This document shows positions 50,606 to 59,976 of a DNA stretch of 64,000 nucleotides, one piece after another (positions within the stretch are counted from its first letter, which is position 1; every line of letters begins with the position of its first letter). The DNA comes from JBGPEQ01 sp050180895. Lineage in GTDB: Bacteria; Pseudomonadota; Alphaproteobacteria; Dongiales; Dongiaceae. Made by a program: the position numbers and the translations under genes. Where the stretch lies: contig JBFXDS010000001.1 in NCBI GenBank assembly GCA_050180895.1, positions 682,001-746,000 of the forward strand, in the 5' to 3' direction. The notes under the pieces were generated by a model, which made no database searches, was not told where the DNA came from, and was given only the letters and a program-made list of their open reading frames with translations.

Positions 50606-51300
50606 TGCTCGCCGTCAACGCCATCGACACGTTCTACGGCACCAGCCATATCCTGCACGGGCTGTCGCTGCAGGTCGGCGACGGCGAGCTGGTGGCCGTC
50701 CTCGGCCGCAACGGCGCCGGCAAGACGACGCTGCTGCGCTCCATTACCGGCGTCAATCCGCCGCGCGGCGGCACGATCCAGTTCGCCGGCACCGACATCT
50801 CGCGCATGAAGCCGCACCGGCGCACCCAGCTGGGCATCAGCTATGTGCCGCAGGGGCGGCTGCTCATTCCCGACATCACCGTGGCCGAGAATATCCAGGT
50901 GGCGATGCTCGGCAGGGGTCTGAACGGCAGCAGGGTGCCGGACCTGGTCTTCGATTATTTCCCGGCCCTGAAGGACATCACCGGGCGCAAGGGCGGGGTG
51001 CTGTCGGGCGGCCAGCAGCAGCAGGTGGCCATTGCGCGCGCGCTGGTGCAGGAGCCCCGTCTGCTGCTGCTCGACGAGCCGACCGAGGGCTTGCAGCCCT
51101 CCGTGGTCGAGGAGATTCAGCAGATCATCAAGCGCATCATGCAAGAGAGACAGTGCTCGGTGCTGCTGGTCGAGCAGCGCCTGGAGTTCGTCCGCGACAT
51201 CACCAAGCGGTTCGCGATCCTCGACAGCGGCCGCATCGTCGCGCAAGGCGACGTAGCCGAACTGACGGACGCCGTCGTCAAGAAGCACCTGCAGGTTTAG
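50605..51300 (+). CDS. ABC transporter ATPase, UrtE/LivF type
   Basis: 231 residues. Walker A GRNGAGKTTLL, signature LSGGQQQQVAIARAL, Walker B LLLLDEPTEGL, and the LivF-like SYVPQGRLLIPDITVAENIQ. Second ATPase of the importer, start overlapping the upstream stop. The formamidase gene follows after 18 bases. Confidence 0.94.
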   Translation: MLAVNAIDTFYGTSHILHGLSLQVGDGELVAVLGRNGAGKTTLLRSITGVNPPRGGTIQFAGTDISRMKPHRRTQLGISYVPQGRLLIPDITVAENIQVAMLGRGLNGSRVPDLVFDYFPALKDITGRKGGVLSGGQQQQVAIARALVQEPRLLLLDEPTEGLQPSVVEEIQQIIKRIMQERQCSVLLVEQRLEFVRDITKRFAILDSGRIVAQGDVAELTDAVVKKHLQV

Positions 51301-51318
51301 CGAAGAGGAGGATGCCCC

Positions 51319-52551
51319 ATGGCCAAGACCGTAATCTCTGTCGATCTCAAGAAGGCTGCGAAGGATCAGGCGCAGCCGCAGCATAATCGCTGGCATCCGG
51401 ACATTCCGCCGGTCGTCACGGTGAAGCCGGGCGACGACTTCATCGTCGAGGCCCTGGACTGGACGGGCGGCCAGATCAAGAACGACGACAACGCCGCCGA
51501 CATCCGCGACTGCTACCTGCCGCCCTGCCACCACCTGGTCGGACCGATCGAGGTCACCGGCGCCGAGCCGGGCGACATCCTGGTCGTCGACATCCTCGAC
51601 ATCGGGCCGCTCAAGGGCAACGAGTGGGGCTACACCGGGATCTTCTCCACGGCGAACGGCGGCGGCTTCCTCACCGACCTGTTCCCGGAGCCGCGCAAGG
51701 CGATCTGGGACTGCAAGGGCATCTATGCCAGCTCGCGCCACATCCCGAAGGTGCGCTTCGCGGCCATCACGCATCCCGGCCTGATCGGCTGCGCCCCCAG
51801 CCACGACTTGTTGGCCAAGTGGAACAAGCGCGAGGCCGAGTTGATCGCCAGCAACCCAAGCCGCGTGCCGCCGCTGGCGCTGCCGCCGCTGCCCGAGGGC
51901 GTCCTGCTCGGCGGCCTCAAGGGTGCCGAGCTCGAGAAGGCCGGCAAGGAAGCGGCCCGCACCATCCCGCCGCGCGAGCATGGCGGCAACTGCGACATCA
52001 AGAACATCTCCCGCGGCTCGCGCATCTATTTCCCGGTCTACGTGAAGGGCGCCAGGCTCTCCATGGGCGACTACCACTTCTCGCAGGGCGACGGCGAGAT
52101 CACCTTCTGCGGCGCCATCGAGATGGCCGGCTGGATCCATCTCCATGTCGAGATCATCAAGGGCGGCGTCGGCAAGTACGGCCTCACCAACCCGCTGTTC
52201 AAGGTCAGCCCGGTCGATCCGCACTACGGCGACTTCCTCGTCTTCGAGGGCGTCGGCGTCGACGACAAGACGGGCAAGCAGCTCTACAACGACGCCACCA
52301 TGGCCATGCGCCGGGCCTGCCTCAACGCCATCGAATATCTGTCGAAGTTCGGCTACTCGAAGGAGCAGGCCTACGTCATCCTGGGGTGCGCGCCGGTGGA
52401 GGGCCGCATCGCCGGCGTGGTCGACATCCCCAACGCCTGCGTGTCGGTGGCGATCCCGACGGACATGTTCGAGTTCGACATCCACCCGAATGCGGCTGGT
52501 CCGCAGAAGCATGTGGATTCGTCGAAGGCCGACCTGGCGCGGGCCAGCTAA
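51319..52551 (+). CDS. fmdA: Formamidase (acetamidase/formamidase family)
   Basis: 410 residues. It begins MAKTVISVDLKKAAKDQAQP and includes NRWHPDIPPVVTVKPGDDF, HHLVGPIEVTGAEPGDILVV, TPR-like PPREHGGNCDIKNISRGSRI and SMGDYHFSQGDGEITFCGAI, all characteristic of FmdA/AmdA. It hydrolyses formamide to formate and ammonia in the cytoplasm. AAGAGGAGG upstream. In Methylophilus-type fmd operons it likewise sits with ABC transporter genes and fmdB, which supports the assignment. Confidence 0.95.
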   Translation: MAKTVISVDLKKAAKDQAQPQHNRWHPDIPPVVTVKPGDDFIVEALDWTGGQIKNDDNAADIRDCYLPPCHHLVGPIEVTGAEPGDILVVDILDIGPLKGNEWGYTGIFSTANGGGFLTDLFPEPRKAIWDCKGIYASSRHIPKVRFAAITHPGLIGCAPSHDLLAKWNKREAELIASNPSRVPPLALPPLPEGVLLGGLKGAELEKAGKEAARTIPPREHGGNCDIKNISRGSRIYFPVYVKGARLSMGDYHFSQGDGEITFCGAIEMAGWIHLHVEIIKGGVGKYGLTNPLFKVSPVDPHYGDFLVFEGVGVDDKTGKQLYNDATMAMRRACLNAIEYLSKFGYSKEQAYVILGCAPVEGRIAGVVDIPNACVSVAIPTDMFEFDIHPNAAGPQKHVDSSKADLARAS

Positions 52552-52623
52552 GCCGTCTCGACATGTCGCGTGAGGGCCGCTCCCTTCGGTGGCCCTCACG
52601 CGACTGCAAGCACGGGTGCCGCG

Positions 52624-52971
52624 ATGCCGTTGTACGACTACGAATGCCGAAGCTGCGGGCCGTTCCGCGAATGGCGCAGCATGAACGACTACGAGAAACC
52701 GACGAAGTGCCCGGCTTGCCGCAGGCCCTCGACGCGCTCGGTGGCGACGCCGATCCTAGGCATGGATGCCGGCCTGCGCAAATCGCACGCGATCAACGAG
52801 AAGAGTGCCCACGAGCCGCGCGTCGTCCGTCGGCGGCGCGGCGACGATATCCCGCGGCATGACGCGCATGCCGATCTGATGCGCGTCCGCGAGGAGCGCG
52901 CGGCGCGAAAGCGCGAGCCGCGCAAGACGGAGACGCACGCGTCCCATCACCCCTGGATGGTTCGGCACTGA
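52624..52971 (+). CDS. fmdB: FmdB-type zinc-ribbon protein
   Basis: 115 residues. The N-terminus MPLYDYECRSCGPFREW with a second pair in KCPACRRPS gives the CxxC...CxxC zinc ribbon of FmdB. A basic tail follows (RVVRRRRGDD, ERAARKREPRKTE). FmdB was named as a putative regulator of formamidase genes; its mechanism is unknown. ATG at 52624 starts the conserved domain. Confidence 0.9.
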   Translation: MPLYDYECRSCGPFREWRSMNDYEKPTKCPACRRPSTRSVATPILGMDAGLRKSHAINEKSAHEPRVVRRRRGDDIPRHDAHADLMRVREERAARKREPRKTETHASHHPWMVRH

Positions 52972-53013
52972 CCGGCGGAGCCCGCCGTTCGATCGCCGAG
53001 GGAGGTTGGCAGC

Positions 53014-53715
53014 ATGCTGCTCACGCCCACCGAAATGGAGCGCCTGACCATCTACACCGCCGCCGAGCTGGCGCGCCGGCGCCGCGCCAAGGGGCTCAAG
53101 CTCAACCACCCGGAAGCCACCGCGATCATCGCCGACGAGATCCTGGAGGGTGCGCGCGAGGGCAAGAGCGTCGCCGAGCTGATCGGCTTCGGCTCGACCA
53201 TCCTGACCGGCGACGACGTCATGCCCGGCGTCGCCGAGCTGATGCCCGTGCTGCAGGTCGAGGCGACGTTCCCGGACGGCACCAAGCTGGTCACGGTCCA
53301 CGAGCCGATCCGTCCGGGCAAGAAGAAGGCCGCGGCCAAGGGCCAGGTCTCTCCCGGCGAGATCATAGCCGCCGACGGCGACATCGAGATCAATGCCGGC
53401 CGTCGGACCGCGACGATCACCGCCACCAACACCGGCGACCGCCCGATCCAGATCGGCAGCCATTATCATTTCTTCGAGGCCAACAAGGCGCTCGAGTTCG
53501 ACCGCGCCGCCGCCTTCGGCATGCATCTGGACATCGCCGCGGGCACGGCTGTGCGCTTCGAGCCCGGCGAGAAGAAGACGGTGGCGCTGGTCGAGTTCGG
53601 CGGCACCGGCGAGCTGTTCGGCCTCAACAACCTCACCGGCGGCACCGTGCGCACGGAGGGCAGCAAGCAGGCCGCCCTCAAGCGCGCCCGTGATCGCGGC
53701 TTCAAGGGAGCATGA
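53014..53715 (+). CDS. ureAB: Urease gamma/beta fusion subunit
   Basis: 233 residues. The first 100 residues are urease gamma (LLTPTEMERLTIYTAAELAR, LNHPEATAIIADEILEGARE, MPGVAELMPVLQVEATFPDG). A Lys-rich linker (GKKKAAAKG) joins the beta part (GEIIAADGDIEINAGR, ATNTGDRPIQIGSHYHFFEA, AAGTAVRFEPGEKKTVALVE). Fused UreA-UreB subunits are known from Helicobacter-type ureases. GGGAGG precedes the ATG. The alpha subunit follows after a 244-bp repeat-filled gap. Confidence 0.95.
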   Translation: MLLTPTEMERLTIYTAAELARRRRAKGLKLNHPEATAIIADEILEGAREGKSVAELIGFGSTILTGDDVMPGVAELMPVLQVEATFPDGTKLVTVHEPIRPGKKKAAAKGQVSPGEIIAADGDIEINAGRRTATITATNTGDRPIQIGSHYHFFEANKALEFDRAAAFGMHLDIAAGTAVRFEPGEKKTVALVEFGGTGELFGLNNLTGGTVRTEGSKQAALKRARDRGFKGA

Positions 53716-53718
53716 TAG

Positions 53719-53941
53719 ACCCTCACCCTGACCCTCTCCCACTTCGTGGGAGCTTTGCAAAACTGCCATGCACATTGGACGAACCGGAATCAGGAAGAGA
53801 ACGGATCAGAATCGAGGCAAGAACATCGAGCTGTTCCGTTCTATTTTGCAAAGCTCCCACTTCGTGGGAGAGGGGACTCGATCGTGCCGTTTATCCATCG
53901 AGTCCTCTCTCCCGCTTACGGGAGCGGGCCAGGGTGAGGGT
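53719..53941. repeat. Nested palindromic element between ureAB and ureC
   Basis: Outer arms 53719-53740 and 53920-53941 are reverse complements at 20 of 22 positions. Inside, 53736-53762 and 53844-53870 (27 bases each) are reverse complements apart from the TTCG hairpin loop, and each contains CTCCCAC-TTCG-GTGGGAG-like dyads. This CCCTCACCCTG-type element is a dispersed intergenic repeat that has landed inside the urease operon. Confidence 0.8.
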
Positions 53942-53959
53942 CCGAGAGGGAGCAAGATT

Positions 53960-55672
53960 ATGGCCAAGATGTCACGCAAGGATTACGCCGCCCTCTACGG
54001 CCCCACGACCGGCGACGCGGTCCGGCTCGGCGACACCTCGCTCCTCGCGGAGATCGAGCACGACCACGCGGTCTATGGCGACGAATGCCTGCATGGCGGC
54101 GGCAAGACCCTGCGCGACGGCCTCGGCCTGACGCCCGGCTACGACAGCGCCCAGGGATCGCTCGACATGGTGATCTCCAACGCCGTGATCATCGATCCCG
54201 TGCTCGGCATCGTGAAGGGCGATATCGGCATCAAGGACGGCGTCATCGCCGGGGTCGGCAAGGCCGGCAACCCCGCGGTCATGGACGGGGTCGATCCGAA
54301 GTTGGTCTGCGGCGCCGCCACCACGGCGCGCGACGCCGAGGGCCTGATCGCCACCCCCGGCGGCATCGACGTGCACGTGCATTTCGACAGCGCACAGCTC
54401 TGCGAGCATGCGATCGCCTCGGGCCTCACCACCATGCTTGGCGGCTCGCTCGGCCCGATCACCGTCGGCATCGACTGCGGCGGCGCCTGGAACGTCGGCA
54501 AGATGCTGCAGGCGGCGGAGGCCTGGCCGATCAATTTCGGCTTCCTCGGCCGCGGCAACTCGTCGAAGCCGCGCTCGCTCATCGACCAGCTCGCCGGCGG
54601 CTGCATCGGCCACAAGATCCACGAGGACTGGGGCGCGATGCCCGCGGTGATCGATACCTGCCTGTCGGTCGCCGACGAGCTGGATTTCCAGGTCCAGCTC
54701 CATACCGACACGCTGAACGAGAGCGGCTTCCTCGAGGACACGCTGGACGCCATCAACGGCCGCACCATCCACATGTACCATGCGGAAGGGGCGGGCGGCG
54801 GCCACGCGCCGGACATCATCCGCATCTGCGGCGAGGCGAACTGCCTGCCGTCCTCCACCAACCCGACCAACCCCTACACCGTGAACACGTTCGACGAGCA
54901 TCTCGACATGATCATGGTGTGCCACCACCTGAACCCGGCCGTGCCGGAGGACGTGGCCTTCGCCGAGAGCCGCATCCGCGCCCAGACCATCGCCGCCGAG
55001 GACGTGCTGCACGACCTCGGCGCCATCTCCATGCTGGGCTCGGACAGCCAGGGCATGGGCCGCATCAACGAGGTCATCTGCCGCACTTGGCAGCTCGCCT
55101 CGAAGATGAAGGACCAGCGCGGCCGCCTGTCGACGGAGCGCACGAAGCGCGGCGACAACGAGCGCATCAAGCGCTACATCGCCAAATACACCATCAACGC
55201 CGCCCGCGCCTTCGGCATCGATTCCTACATCGGCTCGCTCGAGCGCGGCAAGCTGGCCGACATCGTGCTGTGGCGGCCCGCCTTCTTCGGCATCAAGCCG
55301 GAGCTGGTGGTCAAGGGCGGCTTCATCGTCTGGTCGGCGATGGGCGACAGCGCCGCCTCCCTGATGACCTGCGAGCCGATCCGCATGCGGCCGCAATGGG
55401 GCGCCTTCGGCGCGGCGAAGAAGGCGCTCTCCGCCAGCTTCGTCAATCAGCTCGCCATCGATCGGGATCTCGCCGGCCGGCTCGGCCTCGGCAAGCGCCT
55501 GCTGCCGGCCAAGGGCGTGCGCAAGCTGACCAAGCGGCACATGCTGCACAACGACGCGTGCCCGGCGATCGAGGTGGACCCGCAGACCTTCGAGGTCACC
55601 GTCGACGGCGAGCCGGCGACCTGCGATCCCGCCCGCACCCTGCCGCTGACCCAGCGCTACATGCTGCGGTAG
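53960..55672 (+). CDS. ureC: Urease alpha subunit (divergent)
   Basis: 570 residues, normal length. All nickel-site residues are kept: HVH, the carbamylated Lys in GHKIHEDWG, HTDTLNESGF, YHAEGAGGGHAPD, flap MVCHHLNP and Asp in MLGSDSQGMG. The segment that reads TNATTCTPGPW in classical ureases is GIDCGGAW here, so part of the substrate neighbourhood differs. ATG at 53960 has GAGAGGGAG upstream. No ureD, E, F or G lies in the window on either side, so nickel insertion must use genes elsewhere. Role: ammonia release from urea or a related compound. Confidence 0.93.
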   Translation: MAKMSRKDYAALYGPTTGDAVRLGDTSLLAEIEHDHAVYGDECLHGGGKTLRDGLGLTPGYDSAQGSLDMVISNAVIIDPVLGIVKGDIGIKDGVIAGVGKAGNPAVMDGVDPKLVCGAATTARDAEGLIATPGGIDVHVHFDSAQLCEHAIASGLTTMLGGSLGPITVGIDCGGAWNVGKMLQAAEAWPINFGFLGRGNSSKPRSLIDQLAGGCIGHKIHEDWGAMPAVIDTCLSVADELDFQVQLHTDTLNESGFLEDTLDAINGRTIHMYHAEGAGGGHAPDIIRICGEANCLPSSTNPTNPYTVNTFDEHLDMIMVCHHLNPAVPEDVAFAESRIRAQTIAAEDVLHDLGAISMLGSDSQGMGRINEVICRTWQLASKMKDQRGRLSTERTKRGDNERIKRYIAKYTINAARAFGIDSYIGSLERGKLADIVLWRPAFFGIKPELVVKGGFIVWSAMGDSAASLMTCEPIRMRPQWGAFGAAKKALSASFVNQLAIDRDLAGRLGLGKRLLPAKGVRKLTKRHMLHNDACPAIEVDPQTFEVTVDGEPATCDPARTLPLTQRYMLR

Positions 55673-56052
55673 CGGCGGCGCGCCTCGCATGGCGTTCGGT
55701 TTCCCGGTCTACGGGCGGGGTTGGCTGGCCTTCTTGAATACAGTTCGAACCAAGCGGTTCGACCATGTGCTGGTGTTAAGGCCCTTGTTGGTACCTATCT
55801 CAGCCGTCGCGTAGGACGGAAGCCACCACGAACCCTTCCACTCCAAATTCCTCCCCAAACGAGCCGCGGTGCCATCCCTCCCCTTTGATGCAGACTTCAT
55901 GGTCTCACCTATGTCGAACCTAAATAGCTCGGCATCGCGGGGTAGTTGTGGTGGCAGGGTGCGAACAGGTTCCGCGATGGTCGTAACAGCCAACGCGACA
56001 GCGTCCGGCGCGGGTTCGACAACGCGGGCTTGGGGGGCGCCTCCGTCATGCC
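55673..56052. other. Gap between ureC and LysR gene
   Basis: 380 bases. Only one weak frame is seen (55709-55993, minus). GC falls here compared with the urease genes; this is the probable left edge of the acquired segment. No tRNA or clear attachment site was found. Confidence 0.4.
55709..55993 (-). CDS. Possible small hypothetical protein
   Basis: 94 residues. A hydrophilic N-terminal half is followed by RNLEWKGSWWLPSYATAEIG and a basic tail (RLVRTVFKKASQPRP). The run of aromatic residues is unlike random shadow frames, but no family, good ribosome-binding site or neighbour supports it. It could be a gene remnant at the island edge. Confidence 0.25.
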   Translation of the reverse strand: MAVTTIAEPVRTLPPQLPRDAELFRFDIGETMKSASKGRDGTAARLGRNLEWKGSWWLPSYATAEIGTNKGLNTSTWSNRLVRTVFKKASQPRP

Positions 56053-56964
56053 TCAGCCGGTCTCCGGGTCGGAGTGGCCTGCGCCCAGCGCGCAGATCGC
56101 GGCGCGGATCTCGGAAAGGGGCGCCGGCTGCGACCCCAAATAGGCCAGAACCACCGGTTCCAGCGCAGCCCGATCGGCGAGCCGCAACCGGTGGACCGGC
56201 TTGCCGTCGAAGCTGACCGTCCCTGCGGGGTTGGTATAGCTCAGCCCTGTGCCCTCTCCATTCGCGGCGAGGCTGCGTAGGAGCTCGATCGAGGCGGCGC
56301 GGTGGCGGACTTGGGGAGTCACGCCGAGGTCGCGAAAGAGGTTCAGCATGTGGCGGATCGACAGGCCCTGGTCGGACAGGATCAGCGGGCGCCCGGAGAT
56401 CTCGTTCAGTCGCACCGATGCCCGCCCTGTCAGTGGGTCGTCCTCGGCAACCCAGACCCGCGGCGCCACCCGGACCAGCAGATCGCGCTCGAAGCTCGCG
56501 TCGAGGCCGAGGTCGTAGGTCAGCGCCACGTCAGCCCGGCCTGACAGCAGCGACTCGGTCAGCGCCTCGAAACTCGCGGTCAGCGTCTCGACCTCGGCCT
56601 CAGGAAATTCATCGCGCAGCATGCGCAGGATCGGCGCCAGCCAAGCCGGCGCCAGCTCCTCGAGGATCGTCAGCGTCACCCGCGCCTGCCGCCGCCTGGT
56701 GAGGCCGCCGGGCTCTTCAAGGCGCGCGGCATCGGCGAGCACCGCCGCGGCATCGGCGAGGAACAGCCGACCGAAGGCTGTGGGGGTGACCGGCACGCCC
56801 TTGCGCCTGAGGAAAAGCTGCGCGCCGACACGGGCCTCGACCTGAGTGATCGCCACCGACAGCGCCGGTTGCGAGACGTTCAGCTGCTGCGCTGCCGCCG
56901 ACAGGCTGCCGGCTCGCGCCACGGCGACTATGTATTCGAGCTGGCGGAGTGAGACATGAAGCAT
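56053..56964 (-). CDS. LysR family transcriptional regulator
   Basis: 303 residues. The helix-turn-helix reads QLEYIVAVARAGSLSAAAQQ, then LNVSQPALSVAITQVEARVG. The effector-binding part includes LTILEELAPAWLAPILRMLR and SGRADVALTYDLGLD. It is divergent from the dioxygenase gene across an AT-rich 83-bp gap (TAACTATATATGTCTTAACG) that likely holds both promoters and its operator. It may control uptake and catabolism genes of this segment. Confidence 0.9.
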   Translation of the reverse strand: MLHVSLRQLEYIVAVARAGSLSAAAQQLNVSQPALSVAITQVEARVGAQLFLRRKGVPVTPTAFGRLFLADAAAVLADAARLEEPGGLTRRRQARVTLTILEELAPAWLAPILRMLRDEFPEAEVETLTASFEALTESLLSGRADVALTYDLGLDASFERDLLVRVAPRVWVAEDDPLTGRASVRLNEISGRPLILSDQGLSIRHMLNLFRDLGVTPQVRHRAASIELLRSLAANGEGTGLSYTNPAGTVSFDGKPVHRLRLADRAALEPVVLAYLGSQPAPLSEIRAAICALGAGHSDPETG

Positions 56965-57047
56965 TTAACTATATATGTCTTAACGAGTTATTATTTGAGT
57001 TTAATATTACGGCTGGCATGCTCCGAGCACAACTATTGCGAGGATCC

Positions 57048-57863
<816 letters not shown>

Positions 57864-58104
57864 CCAGCCCCGCACAGCGAGCGGGATCTGAAGCGGGACG
57901 GCGCCGTCCGTTCGCTTCCTTGCCCAGGAAGGGCGTCATCGGCGAGCTACCAGCTCGGACGGATGATAGGCGCCCGCCCTGGCACCATTGGTTCCGGTGA
58001 CCGTTCGGTGGCGCGTTCTGCCTGCCGATCGCAGGCCCGGGCGTTGATCCGGAAGCGGCGCCGTCGCACCGCGAGCACGCACTGCGACTACGACATGAAG
58101 GATG

Positions 58105-58130
58105 CCGGCGGCAGATTTGTCCGCCGCCGG
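58105..58130. terminator. GC hairpin between convergent dioxygenase and binding-protein genes
   Basis: CCGGCGGC (58105-58112) pairs with GCCGCCGG (58123-58130) across ten bases, followed on the plus strand by TCCCTTTCC. It can serve as a weak bidirectional terminator. Confidence 0.4.
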
Positions 58131-58140
58131 TCCCTTTCCG

Positions 58141-58986
58141 TCACTTCAAGCCGACTGGGCTCATGTCGATGCCGAAGTACTTCACCGACATGTCACTGAT
58201 AGTGCCGTTAGCGACCAGTTTCTCGATGATCGGGTTGATTTTTTCCTTGAGCTCAGTGTTGCCCTTCTTCAGGCCGACGGCGACCGCCCCGCTGCCCAGA
58301 AGATCGCCCCGGAGGCAGGGCCCAATCAGTTCGAGAGTGTCGATGTTCTCTTTCTGCTTCAGAGCGAGGAGAGAGTCCTTCGAAGCGAAGATCACGTCGA
58401 TGCGCCCCGCCTTCAGATCGAGGTTACGGTCCTCGGGTGCCTGATAGGCCTTGGTCGTGATGCCGGCCAAGTGCGCCGCCACGAACCGCGTCGAGGTTCC
58501 CGAGGTTTGGGTTCCGATCGTCGCGCCCTGGAAGGCGTCCACGAATGGGCGGAGCGCGCTTTCGACATCGCCGTCGTCGAGATTCATAATCTCGTCCTGC
58601 ATCGGCAGGGCCGCCTTGATGTTGGAATTGACGGAGGCGAAGGAATAGCAGAAGGCGGCGTAAGGAACAGAAAAGTCAATGATCTGCTTACGCGCCTCGG
58701 TGACCCCCAACGCATCGATGATCATGTCGTATTTGCCGGCGTCCAGAGCGGGGATGCTCGCATCAAAGGCTAGACTATCGATCGTGCATTGCACGCCCAA
58801 GCCCTCGCAGAGCTGGGTCTGGAAATCCACATCGAAACCTTTGATCTCGCCCGAAGGCTCAGTGTAGCTCCAGGGCGGAAAGGCGCCGCCGATAAGCACC
58901 TTGAGCCCCTCCGACTGGGCAAACCCTTCGCTCGCGAAGCCGATCGCGAGCGTTCCTGCGACCAGAAAACCGAGGAACTGTTTCAT
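58141..58986 (-). CDS. Polar amino-acid ABC transporter substrate-binding protein
   Basis: 281 residues from ATG 58986, with signal peptide MKQFLGFLVAGTLAIGFASE cut near GFAQS. The family 3 binding fold begins GLKVLIGGAFPPWSYTEPSG, then GFDVDFQTQLCEGLGVQC and YDMIIDALGVTEARKQIIDF. It captures a polar amino acid or amine derivative. The frame stays open upstream because the start region is tandemly copied: a second ATG at 59082 would add a whole extra signal peptide. The nearest ATG with AAGAGGGAG upstream is preferred. Upstream lie the ATPase and two permease genes of the same transporter. Confidence 0.9.
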   Translation of the reverse strand: MKQFLGFLVAGTLAIGFASEGFAQSEGLKVLIGGAFPPWSYTEPSGEIKGFDVDFQTQLCEGLGVQCTIDSLAFDASIPALDAGKYDMIIDALGVTEARKQIIDFSVPYAAFCYSFASVNSNIKAALPMQDEIMNLDDGDVESALRPFVDAFQGATIGTQTSGTSTRFVAAHLAGITTKAYQAPEDRNLDLKAGRIDVIFASKDSLLALKQKENIDTLELIGPCLRGDLLGSGAVAVGLKKGNTELKEKINPIIEKLVANGTISDMSVKYFGIDMSPVGLK

Positions 58987-59216
58987 AGGTGACTCCCTCT
59001 TGGCTTTGGCTTTTGGGGAAGATTCGCTCACGAAGCCGATCGCGAGCGTTCCTGCGACCGGAAAACCGAGAAACTGTTTCATAGGTGACTCCCTCTTGGC
59101 TTTGGCTTTTGGGGAAGATTCGCTCACGAAGCCGATCGCGAGCGTTCCTGCGGGCAGCAGACCGGGAACTGTTTCATTGGGAACTCCTTGTTGGGGTTGG
59201 CTGGGGAAGAGCGGCC
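58929..59216 (-). repeat. Three 96-bp tandem copies of a translation-start/signal-peptide segment
   Basis: Units begin at 58929, 59025 and 59121. The first two differ at 3 of 96 positions; the third diverges after about 35 bases and has a one-base shift at its ATG. Each unit carries Shine-Dalgarno, ATG and the first signal-peptide codons. 96 is a multiple of three, so the frame runs through copies one and two. Confidence 0.9.
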
Positions 59217-59965
59217 TTGGAGAGGAACCTGCGCACGGAGGGATGCTCCTGCCGACAGAGGATTTCCTCTGGAGTTCCGTGAGCCACGATCTGGCCGCCT
59301 TCGCAATACATGACTTGGCTCGATACCTCGCGTGCGAAGGCCATCTCATGCGTCACGATCAGCATCGTGCAGCCGTCCTGCGCCAGTCGCCTGATGACTA
59401 GCAACACCTCGTTCACAAGCTCGGGGTCGAGCGCGGAGGTCGGTTCGTCGAAGAGGATGACGTCGGGATCGATCGCCAGCGCCCGAGCGATCGCGCCGCG
59501 CTGCTGCTGGCCGCCGGAAAGCCGGCGCGGGTAGGCGTGCCGGAAGGCGTAGAGCCCCACGGAGTCGAGTAGCGCCTCGGCCTGTTCGACGCAGTCCTGC
59601 CGTGGCCGCCCATGCACATGGACCGGCGCCTCGATGACGTTCTCAAGCAGCGTCTTCGTGGACCACAGGCCGTAACTCTGGAACACCATGCCGATCCGGC
59701 TGCGGATCCGGTTGATCAGGCGCGTCCGCCGGAACGGGGGCAGGCGCGCCAACTCTCTAACGTCATAGGCCGTGCCGCCATGAACGAGCAGTCCCGCGTC
59801 CGGCATCTCGAGCATGTTGAGACAGCGCAGGAACGTCGACTTGCCGGAGCCGGAGGCGCCAATGATGGCAATTACGTCGCCGCAGTTGGCCTCGACCCAG
59901 AAGTCCTTCAGGACGGCATGCGTTCCGAAGGATTTTGAGATGCTTCGCGCGGCGAGCACTGCCAT
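59174..59965 (-). CDS. Polar amino-acid ABC transporter ATPase (HisP/GlnQ type)
   Basis: 263 residues. Walker A GASGSGKSTFLRCLN, Q-loop MVFQSYGLWSTKTLLENV, signature LSGGQQQRGAIARAL, Walker B VILFDEPTSALDPEL and switch His in IVTHEMAFAREV. ATG at 59965 lies 11 bases after the permease stop. It powers import of the substrate bound by the protein encoded downstream. Confidence 0.94.
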   Translation of the reverse strand: MAVLAARSISKSFGTHAVLKDFWVEANCGDVIAIIGASGSGKSTFLRCLNMLEMPDAGLLVHGGTAYDVRELARLPPFRRTRLINRIRSRIGMVFQSYGLWSTKTLLENVIEAPVHVHGRPRQDCVEQAEALLDSVGLYAFRHAYPRRLSGGQQQRGAIARALAIDPDVILFDEPTSALDPELVNEVLLVIRRLAQDGCTMLIVTHEMAFAREVSSQVMYCEGGQIVAHGTPEEILCRQEHPSVRRFLSKAALPQPTPTRSSQ

Positions 59966-59976
59966 AGCTGTTCCTT

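Noticed and set aside
58929..59216. Tandem repeats read as a CRISPR array
   Set aside because: Units are contiguous 96-bp copies with no unique spacers and contain coding sequence; no cas genes are present.
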